A DNA stretch of 26,310 nucleotides from Bacillota bacterium. GTDB lineage: Bacteria > Bacillota > Clostridia > Lachnospirales > Lachnospiraceae. The notes under the pieces were generated by a model that did not search any database, was not told the origin of the DNA, and saw nothing but the letters and a program-made list of their open reading frames with translations. The stretch covers positions 1 through 26,310 of the forward strand of contig JAEYOQ010000048.1 of assembly GCA_023411555.1 (NCBI GenBank), read 5' to 3'. Shown in pieces: positions 14,898 to 21,901 of the stretch. Position numbers and translations under genes: made by a program. Position 1 is the stretch's first letter. Each line of letters begins with the position of its first letter.

Positions 14898-15851
14898 ATG
14901 GGCTTATTTTCAAAGCAATTTGCAAATGTAGTAGAGTGGCAAGAGTTCCGCGAGGATATGATCTTCTACAAGTGGAGCAATGATGAGATTAAAAAAGGAA
15001 GCCGTCTAATCATTCGTCCTGGTCAGGATGCCATCTTTTTATATAATGGTAAGATGGAAGGTATCTTTAAAGACGAGGGTGACTATGATATCGAGTCTCA
15101 GATTATTCCCTTCCTATCAACACTGAAGGGCTTCAAATTTGGCTTTAACAGCGGAATGCGTGCCGAGGTCCTCTTCGTAAACACAAAGGAATTCCAGGTA
15201 AAATGGGGAACACAGAATGCGATCAATATCCCCGTTCAACAGCTTCCCGGCGGAATGCCAATCCGCGCCTTTGGTACCTTAACCTTTAAGGTAGCCGATT
15301 ATGTGAAGCTGATTGATAAGGTTGCAGGGGTAAGACAGAGCTATACCGTAGAGGATGTAAGGCTCCGTATCATAGCGATCCTGGATCAGCTATTGATGAA
15401 ATGGATCACCAAGGAAGGCAAGGATATGTTCAATCTTCAAGCCAACTCCTTTGATATTGCCAACGGAATTCGCACTGACCTTGATATGCAGCTCTTTGAT
15501 TCCGGTTTAAGTGTAACCGCCTTTAATATTATGAGCTTCACCTATCCGGAAGAGATTCAGGCTATGATCAATAAGAATGCATCCCATAGCATGGTTGGTG
15601 ATGTCGGTCGTTATCAGCAAATCGAATTGACCAATGGAATGGCATCCGGTAAGATGAAGGGTGGCGGTGTAGCATCCGATATGGCAGGGATGATGATGGG
15701 CATGAATGCAGCTAATCAGATGATGCAGAACATGAATCAGGCAGGAGGAATGTCTGCTCCCTCCGGTAACAAACCTAATTTCTGCCCCAACTGTGGTACC
15801 AAGACCGGTGCTGCAAACTTCTGCCCTAACTGTGGCCAGAAATTAGCATAA
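14898..15851 (+). CDS. SPFH-domain protein with C-terminal double CxxC ribbon (YdjI-like)
   Basis: A 317-residue protein that starts MGLFSKQFANVVEWQEFRED, the signature of YdjI-type 'virion core' SPFH proteins. The SPFH-like domain spans about 20-230, with GSRLIIRPGQDAIFLYNGKM and a conserved PIRAFGTLTFKV segment. A Met/Gly-rich linker (about 245-285) leads to a C-terminal zinc ribbon with Cys296, 299, 309 and 312 (CPNCG twice). SPFH proteins form flotillin-like membrane assemblies; in B. subtilis YdjI is needed to bring PspA to the membrane. AGGAGG lies eight bases before the ATG. The 162-bp gap from the TPM gene holds a perfect TATAAT (14759-14764) without an evident -35, and a small ATCAGC/GCTGAT hairpin, so the gene may also be expressed separately. 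Convergent with the mutase gene across a shared terminator. Confidence 0.87.
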   Translation: MGLFSKQFANVVEWQEFREDMIFYKWSNDEIKKGSRLIIRPGQDAIFLYNGKMEGIFKDEGDYDIESQIIPFLSTLKGFKFGFNSGMRAEVLFVNTKEFQVKWGTQNAINIPVQQLPGGMPIRAFGTLTFKVADYVKLIDKVAGVRQSYTVEDVRLRIIAILDQLLMKWITKEGKDMFNLQANSFDIANGIRTDLDMQLFDSGLSVTAFNIMSFTYPEEIQAMINKNASHSMVGDVGRYQQIELTNGMASGKMKGGGVASDMAGMMMGMNAANQMMQNMNQAGGMSAPSGNKPNFCPNCGTKTGAANFCPNCGQKLA

Positions 15852-15873
15852 TTAATAGAAATCATTAAAAATA

Positions 15874-15956
15874 GGCAGTCCCAGTCCGCTATTCTCCTCA
15901 AATCATCTCAATGACAGGATACAAGCAGTTTACTGGGACTGCCCCATTTTATTATT
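15874..15956. terminator. Bidirectional terminator between SPFH gene and mutase gene
   Basis: GGCAGTCCCAGT (15874-15885) and ACTGGGACTGCC (15932-15943) form a perfect 12-bp stem with a 46-nt loop. The plus strand continues CCATTTTATTATTT, the minus strand TATTTTTAA. It lies between two convergent genes. Confidence 0.75.
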
Positions 15957-15974
15957 TCATTTTATTCTTTCGGT

Positions 15975-17690
15975 TTAGTCAACCTTAAATACTTTATCGT
16001 TCATTAGCTTCTGGAGTCTTTCCTCAGCGTCTTCCATGGATGTACCCTTCACACCGAAGTAGAATTTAATCTTAGGTTCGGTACCGGAAGGTCTTACCGC
16101 ACACCAAGCATTATCATTCAACTCAAAATATAATACATCAGAGTTGGGAAGTCCGGTAGGTGTCACTTCGCCGGTCACCATATCAGTAATCGTGTCCTTC
16201 TTGTAATCACGAAGCTTTAATACCTTATAATCTCCTGCTGTCTTCGGAGGATTCGCACGATACCCCTCCATAATCTCCTTAATCTTTTCCATACCCGAGA
16301 TTCCCTTAAGGGTAACAGATACCAGATCCTCTTTAAAATAACCATATTTCTCATAGATCTTATTCATCTGGTTGTAGAGAGAACTACCCTTAGAACGATA
16401 ATATGCTGCTGCTTCACATAGGCACATAACCGCAACGATTGCGTCCTTATCCCTGGAGTGAGTACCAACCAGACAGCCATAGCTCTCTTCATAGCCAAAG
16501 ATATACTCATTACAGCCAGTTTCCTCGAATATCTTGATCTGCTCACCGATGTACTTAAAGCCGGTTAAAACTTCAATTAGTCTTGCATTATAATGCTCGG
16601 CAATCAGATCAGACATATTGCCGGTTACAATAGTTTTAATTAAAGCGGCATTCTTAGGCAGTATACCCTTTTCTGCTTTTTGAGAGAATTCATACTCTGC
16701 AAGCAAGGTACCGGTCATGTTGCCGTTAAAGAGAACATACTCACCCTTATCATCCTTAACCATAACACCCAGACGATCTGCATCCGGATCGGTAGCCAGG
16801 ATCAGATCAGCATCAACCTCCTTAGCAAGCTTTTGAGCCAAGGTAAACACCTTTACATCCTCCGGATTAGGATAACCTACTGTGGAGAACTCAGAATCCG
16901 GCAACTCTTGTTCCGGAACAATATATACATTTTCAAAGCCAAGCTCCTTCAGTATTCTTCGAACCGGAAGATTTCCTGTACCATGAAGTGGTGTATAGAC
17001 AATCTTCAGCTGCTTGCCATCCTCACTAATGGGATTTACCACAAGCTTCTTCAGCTCGGCAATATATTTATCATCAATTTCTTTTCCGATAATAGTGAGA
17101 AATCCTGCAGCGAGTGCATCTTCCTTCTTCATCGTCTTCGCTGAAGCAAAGTCGGTAATTGCATTAACTTCACTTATGATTTCCACATCCTTAGGATAGG
17201 TAATCTGTGCTCCATCCTCCCAATATACCTTATATCCGTTATACTCTGCCGGATTATGGCTGGCGGTTATAACGATACCAGCGATACATCCTAAGGTACG
17301 CAGTGCAAAGGATAATTCCGGTGTAGGGCGTAGGGACTCGAACAGATATGCATGAATTCCGTTGGCAGCGAGACATAACGCGCTGTCCAAAGCAAATTCC
17401 GGAGACATTCTTCTGGAATCATATGCGATTGCAACGCCACGCTTTTCTCCTCCATGCTTCTTGATCGTATTCGCAAGGCCCTGTGTTGCTCTTCTAACTG
17501 TATATAGATTCATTCGGTTCACGCCAGCACCTAATATACCGCGAAGACCTCCTGTACCAAATTCAAGATCCTTATAGAATCTTTCTTTTATCTCATTATC
17601 ATTGTCCTTCAGTGCAGCTAATTCCGCTCTGGTTGTTTCATCAAAATACAGGTCAGACACCCATTCTTCATATCTCTTCTTATAATCCAT
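15975..17690 (-). CDS. pgcA: Phospho-sugar mutase (alpha-phosphoglucomutase type)
   Basis: A 571-residue enzyme of the alpha-D-phosphohexomutase family, which interconverts glucose-1-P and glucose-6-P (or mannose equivalents). All four signature regions are present: GTGGLRG near residue 46 and the phosphoserine loop TASHNPAEYNGYK with catalytic Ser144; the Mg loop DPDADRLG (301-308); the sugar loop FGYEESYG (398-405); and the phosphate loop RPSGTEPKIKF near the C-terminus. The length fits B. subtilis PgcA. An ATG ten codons upstream (17720) has no ribosome binding site, while AAAGGAT precedes the chosen ATG by about 12 bases. The gene has its own promoter at about 17.8 kb, just past the rpoC terminator. 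Its product feeds UDP-glucose and so wall or surface glycans, possibly including the YfhO pathway (inference). Confidence 0.9.
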   Translation of the reverse strand: MDYKKRYEEWVSDLYFDETTRAELAALKDNDNEIKERFYKDLEFGTGGLRGILGAGVNRMNLYTVRRATQGLANTIKKHGGEKRGVAIAYDSRRMSPEFALDSALCLAANGIHAYLFESLRPTPELSFALRTLGCIAGIVITASHNPAEYNGYKVYWEDGAQITYPKDVEIISEVNAITDFASAKTMKKEDALAAGFLTIIGKEIDDKYIAELKKLVVNPISEDGKQLKIVYTPLHGTGNLPVRRILKELGFENVYIVPEQELPDSEFSTVGYPNPEDVKVFTLAQKLAKEVDADLILATDPDADRLGVMVKDDKGEYVLFNGNMTGTLLAEYEFSQKAEKGILPKNAALIKTIVTGNMSDLIAEHYNARLIEVLTGFKYIGEQIKIFEETGCNEYIFGYEESYGCLVGTHSRDKDAIVAVMCLCEAAAYYRSKGSSLYNQMNKIYEKYGYFKEDLVSVTLKGISGMEKIKEIMEGYRANPPKTAGDYKVLKLRDYKKDTITDMVTGEVTPTGLPNSDVLYFELNDNAWCAVRPSGTEPKIKFYFGVKGTSMEDAEERLQKLMNDKVFKVD

Positions 17691-17781
17691 ACTCCAAATC
17701 TCATCCTTTCTATAAAACATTACAATAATGATTCACTATTATTGCCCTTAATCCATCAAAAATTCAGAAAACATCTATATC

Positions 17782-17810
17782 ATGATACAATGCTTTATTT
17801 CTAAATGCAA
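17782..17810 (-). promoter_or_regulatory. Probable promoter of the phospho-sugar mutase gene
   Basis: On the minus strand there is TTGCAT (17810-17805), a 17-bp spacer and TATCAT (17787-17782). It lies between the rpoC terminator and the mutase start, giving a leader of roughly 85 nt. Confidence 0.55.
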
Positions 17811-17838
17811 TGTTTTTTTACTTTCTACCCGAAGGGTT

Positions 17839-17874
17839 TTCAATGATATAGGCAAACTTTCCTATATCATTGAA
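17839..17874. repeat. Perfect 14-bp hairpin abutting the rpoC terminator
   Basis: TTCAATGATATAGG (17839-17852) and CCTATATCATTGAA (17861-17874) are perfect complements with an 8-nt loop. On the minus strand it begins within the T-run of the rpoC terminator, so the two structures are back to back. It has no T-tract of its own in that direction. Confidence 0.55.
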
Positions 17875-17907
17875 AAAAGGATGCCACACATTTCGTGCGG
17901 CACCCCA
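17873..17907 (-). terminator. Intrinsic terminator of rpoBC
   Basis: Read on the minus strand, GGTGCCGCAC pairs with GTGTGGCATC(C) around a GAAAT loop (about 11 bp with two G-U pairs), followed by six T residues (17878-17873). It lies 35 bp past the rpoC stop codon. Confidence 0.85.
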
Positions 17908-17941
17908 TTATTCTAATCAGTATATAAATTACGATTTCATC

Positions 17942-20900
17942 TTACAGACCATCGCTGTAATCATCCTCGCTAATTCCCTTCAGGTTGAATTCAGCTTCTG
18001 TCCAGTCTCCATCATTATGAGAATTCTCTCCGTAGTTAACATGAGCATCGTCTACACCCGGGATACTATCCTCTCTCTGAAGCAAATCTCCTTTATGAGC
18101 ATATTTGTCTTCATCGTATACGATATCAGCGATACCATCCTCTACATCTAAGTCATCCTCTTGGAAGTCCTCGCTATACTCCTCATCGCCATAGCCGTCT
18201 TCCTCAGAGTATTCGAAGTTACCATACTCATCAAGATAATTACCTTCGCCATCAAGCTCTTCAGAGAGCATATATTCATCTAAGGTATCGGTATCCAGCT
18301 TAACGGAACGATATCTCTTCATACCGGTTCCAGCAGGGATTAACTTACCGATAATAACATTTTCCTTCAGACCGATAAGCGGGTCAACCTTACCCTTAAT
18401 CGCTGCTTCCGTAAGAACCTTAGTTGTCTCCTGGAAGGATGCTGCTGATAAGAAGGAGTTTGTTGCAAGGGAAGCCTTGGTAATACCAAGCATTACCTGC
18501 TTGCCATCTGCCGGCTCTAAGCCCTGAGCAATTAATCTCTCATTCTCATCCTCATATTCTAATATATCAACTAAAGTACCCGGTAAGAAGTTAGTATCAC
18601 CGTTGGTCTCGATACGAATCTTCTTAAGCATCTGACGTACAATAACCTCGATATGCTTATCGTTGATCTCAACACCTTGCAAGCGGTATACTCTTTGAAC
18701 TTCCTGGATCATGTAATCCTGAACAGCGCGAACACCCTTAATCTTAAGGATATCATGAGGATTAACACTACCTTCGGTCAATTCATCACCGGCCTCAAGG
18801 ACATCGTTATCCTGAACCTTAATTCTGGAGCCGTAAGGAATTAAATATGCCTTAGATTCCATTGTCTCATTATTGGTAATGATTACTTCACGCTTCTTCT
18901 TGGTATCCTTAATGGTTACCACACCGCCAAATTCTGCGATAATTGCAAGACCCTTCGGCTTTCTAGCCTCAAAAAGCTCTTCGACACGAGGAAGACCTTG
19001 CGTAATATCATCACCCGCAACACCACCGGTATGGAAGGTACGCATTGTAAGCTGAGTACCGGGCTCACCGATTGACTGTGCTGCGATAATACCAACTGCT
19101 TCACCCACCTGAACCGCTTCACCGGTTGCCATGTTAGCACCGTAGCACTTAGCACATACACCGATATGGGATTTACAGGAAAGTACGTTACGAATCTTTA
19201 CTTTATCAACACCAGTAGCGATAATCCTTGCAGCACGCTTAGGTGTAATCATATGATTTGCTTTCACAATCATATTACCATCTTCGTCATAGAGTGTCTC
19301 GCAGGAATATCTTCCTGTGATTCTCTCTTCTAAGCTCTCGATTACTTCCTTACCGTCAGTAAACGCTTTGATCCACATACCAGGAATCTCATGACCCTCG
19401 CAGCAATCAACCTCACGGATAATTAAATCCTGAGATACGTCTACAAGACGACGTGTCAGGTAACCAGAGTCCGCTGTACGAAGCGCTGTATCGGATAGAC
19501 CTTTACGAGCACCATGAGCGGAGATGAAGTACTCCAATACGTCAAGACCTTCACGAAGATTGGACTTAATCGGTAACTCGATGGTTCGACCTGATGTATC
19601 CGCCATAAGTCCACGCATACCTGCAAGCTGTTTGATCTGCTTATCGGAACCACGGGCACCGGAGTCGGACATCATCTTAATATTATTGAATTTATCGAGT
19701 CTGTTTAACAGAGTGTCGGTAAGAACCTTATCGGCATTCTTCCAGGTCTCGATAACGGTATTGTATCTCTCATCCTCGGTCATTCTACCACGTCTGTACT
19801 CTTTAGCAATATTTTCAATGGTAGCCTCTGCGTCAGCAATAATCTGCTTCTTCTCATCGGGAACCTCCATATCGGATATGGATACGGTCATCGCAGCACG
19901 TGTAGAGTATTTATAACCTAAGGACTTAACAGCATCAAGTATCTCTGCTGTCTTTGTAGCTCCATGAATATTGATACATTTCTCAAGAATCGGCTTCAGC
20001 TGCTTCTTACCAACTAAGAAGTTAATCTCCAAGGTTAAGAAGTTCTCATCCTTGGTTCTGTCTACAAAGCCAAGATCCTGAGGAATAATCTCATTGAAGA
20101 TGAAACGGCCAAGAGTAGATTGAATTGTTCTGATCTCCTCAACACCATCTTTGTTGATGCCTTTTCTTCTCACCTTAATCATCTCATGAAGAGAAATCGC
20201 ACCATTCTCATAAGCTAAGATTGCTTCGTTAAGGCTCTTGAAGTGGTGACGAACACCACCTTCCATCTCTCTCTCAATGGTCAGGTAATAGATACCAAGA
20301 ACCATATCCTGGGAAGGAACCGTTACAGGTGCACCATCAGAAGGCTTTAATAAGTTATTTGGAGAAAGAAGCAGGAAGCGACATTCTGCCTGTGCTTCAA
20401 CACTCAGTGGCAGATGCACCGCCATCTGGTCACCGTCGAAGTCCGCATTATAAGCGGTACAAACAAGCGGATGAAGCTTAATTGCTTTACCTTCTACAAG
20501 TACAGGCTCAAATGCCTGAATACCAAGTCTGTGAAGGGTAGGTGCACGGTTCAGCATTACCGGATGCTCTTTGATAACCTCCTCAAGAACGTCCCATACC
20601 TCTGTCTGAAGTCTTTCTACCATCTTTTTAGCAGACTTAATGTTGTGTGCAGTTCCTCTTGCTACCAGCTCCTTCATAACGAAAGGCTTGAAGAGCTCGA
20701 TTGCCATTTCCTTGGGTAAACCACACTGATATAATTTCAATTCCGGTCCAACAACGATAACAGAACGACCGGAGTAGTCAACACGCTTACCAAGTAAGTT
20801 CTGACGGAAACGTCCTTGCTTACCCTTTAACATATCGGACAGAGATTTAAGTGCACGGTTACCAGGTCCGGTTACCGGTCTTCCTCTTCTGCCGTTATCA

Positions 20901-21808
20901 ATTAATGCATCCACCGCTTCCTGAAGCATTCTCTTCTCATTACGAACGATGATATCCGGAGCACCAAGCTCAAGAAGTCTCTTCAGACGATTATTACGGT
21001 TGATAATTCTACGATATAAATCATTCATATCAGAGGTAGCAAAACGACCACCATCCAGCTGAACCATAGGACGAAGATCCGGAGGAATAACCGGTATTAC
21101 AGAAAGAATCATCCAATCCGGTTGATTTCCAGATTCACGGAAGGCTTCAACCACCTCGAGGCGTTTGATAATTCTTGCACGCTTCTGACCGGTTGAGTCC
21201 TTAAGACCCTTCTTTAACTCCTTGCTTTCCTTCTCTAAATCGATCGCCTGTAAAAGCTCCTGAATCGCTTCTGCTCCCATACCGAGGCGGAAGCTGTTAT
21301 AGCCATACTTCTCAACTGCTTCCTGTCTTTCCTTCTCATTCAGAACCTGCTTGTATTGTAAATCCGTGTTTCCTTTATCAAGTACGATATAAGAAGCGAA
21401 ATACAGTACTTTTTCTAAGGTTCTCGGAGAAAGGTCAAGAATAAGACCCATACGGCTGGGAATTCCTTTAAAATACCAAATATGGGAAACCGGTGCAGCC
21501 AGCTCTATATGACCCATTCTCTCACGACGTACACTTGCTTTCGTTACTTCAACACCGCAACGATCGCAGACAACGCCCTTATATCTGATTTTTTTATATT
21601 TACCACAATGGCATTCCCAGTCCTTGCTAGGTCCAAAGATTCTCTCACAGAACAGACCGTCTTTTTCCGGCTTTAGAGTTCTATAATTGATTGTCTCCGG
21701 CTTTCTAACTTCTCCCTTTGACCATTCTCTGATTTTTTCAGGTGAAGCTAAACCAATTTTAATCGCGTCATAGGTTATCTCTTGAAGATTACTCATTATC
21801 TCAGACAT
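17942..21808 (-). CDS. rpoC: DNA-directed RNA polymerase subunit beta'
   Basis: A 1288-residue beta' subunit. The N-terminal zinc site is Cys66, 68, 81 and 84 (CHCGK...CDRCG). The catalytic Mg motif NADFDGD is at 454-460. The second zinc site is Cys802, 878, 885 and 888, and the bridge-helix/trigger-loop region has QSIGEPGTQLTMRTFHTGG (911-929). The core resembles other Firmicute beta' subunits, but the protein is about 90 residues longer than B. subtilis RpoC (1199 aa). The surplus is a very acidic, Tyr/Asp/Glu-rich C-terminal tail (from about 1175 on) with motifs such as EYSEEDGYGDEEYSED. The ATG at 21808 is preceded by AAGGGAG; a second ATG four codons later is possible. It lies 93 bp after rpoB, and a strong hairpin occupies the gap. 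Ends at an intrinsic terminator. Confidence 0.98.
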   Translation of the reverse strand: MSEIMSNLQEITYDAIKIGLASPEKIREWSKGEVRKPETINYRTLKPEKDGLFCERIFGPSKDWECHCGKYKKIRYKGVVCDRCGVEVTKASVRRERMGHIELAAPVSHIWYFKGIPSRMGLILDLSPRTLEKVLYFASYIVLDKGNTDLQYKQVLNEKERQEAVEKYGYNSFRLGMGAEAIQELLQAIDLEKESKELKKGLKDSTGQKRARIIKRLEVVEAFRESGNQPDWMILSVIPVIPPDLRPMVQLDGGRFATSDMNDLYRRIINRNNRLKRLLELGAPDIIVRNEKRMLQEAVDALIDNGRRGRPVTGPGNRALKSLSDMLKGKQGRFRQNLLGKRVDYSGRSVIVVGPELKLYQCGLPKEMAIELFKPFVMKELVARGTAHNIKSAKKMVERLQTEVWDVLEEVIKEHPVMLNRAPTLHRLGIQAFEPVLVEGKAIKLHPLVCTAYNADFDGDQMAVHLPLSVEAQAECRFLLLSPNNLLKPSDGAPVTVPSQDMVLGIYYLTIEREMEGGVRHHFKSLNEAILAYENGAISLHEMIKVRRKGINKDGVEEIRTIQSTLGRFIFNEIIPQDLGFVDRTKDENFLTLEINFLVGKKQLKPILEKCINIHGATKTAEILDAVKSLGYKYSTRAAMTVSISDMEVPDEKKQIIADAEATIENIAKEYRRGRMTEDERYNTVIETWKNADKVLTDTLLNRLDKFNNIKMMSDSGARGSDKQIKQLAGMRGLMADTSGRTIELPIKSNLREGLDVLEYFISAHGARKGLSDTALRTADSGYLTRRLVDVSQDLIIREVDCCEGHEIPGMWIKAFTDGKEVIESLEERITGRYSCETLYDEDGNMIVKANHMITPKRAARIIATGVDKVKIRNVLSCKSHIGVCAKCYGANMATGEAVQVGEAVGIIAAQSIGEPGTQLTMRTFHTGGVAGDDITQGLPRVEELFEARKPKGLAIIAEFGGVVTIKDTKKKREVIITNNETMESKAYLIPYGSRIKVQDNDVLEAGDELTEGSVNPHDILKIKGVRAVQDYMIQEVQRVYRLQGVEINDKHIEVIVRQMLKKIRIETNGDTNFLPGTLVDILEYEDENERLIAQGLEPADGKQVMLGITKASLATNSFLSAASFQETTKVLTEAAIKGKVDPLIGLKENVIIGKLIPAGTGMKRYRSVKLDTDTLDEYMLSEELDGEGNYLDEYGNFEYSEEDGYGDEEYSEDFQEDDLDVEDGIADIVYDEDKYAHKGDLLQREDSIPGVDDAHVNYGENSHNDGDWTEAEFNLKGISEDDYSDGL

Positions 21809-21832
21809 CCTTTGGCTCTCCCTTCATTTATA

Positions 21833-21869
21833 CCCGACTGCAGGAAGCTTATCGCTCCCTGCAATCAGG
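21833..21869 (-). repeat. Large intercistronic hairpin between rpoB and rpoC
   Basis: Read on the minus strand, CCTGATTGCAGGGAGC (21869-21854), a 5-nt loop and GCTTCCTGCAGTCGGG (21848-21833) pair over 16 positions with three G-U pairs and no mismatches. No T-tract follows, so it is not a standard terminator. It could be an RNase processing site or a stabiliser of the downstream message. Confidence 0.6.
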
Positions 21870-21901
21870 ATCTATTCTTTATCTGACATCCAGGTCTACT
21901 C

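Noticed and set aside
16680..17144. 154-codon open frame antisense to the mutase gene
   Set aside because: The opposite strand is a highly conserved enzyme; the frame has no ribosome binding site and no recognisable product.
17870..18151. 93-codon plus-strand frame overlapping the 3' end of rpoC
   Set aside because: It is a mirror of the repetitive acidic codons of the RpoC tail and crosses the rpoC terminator.
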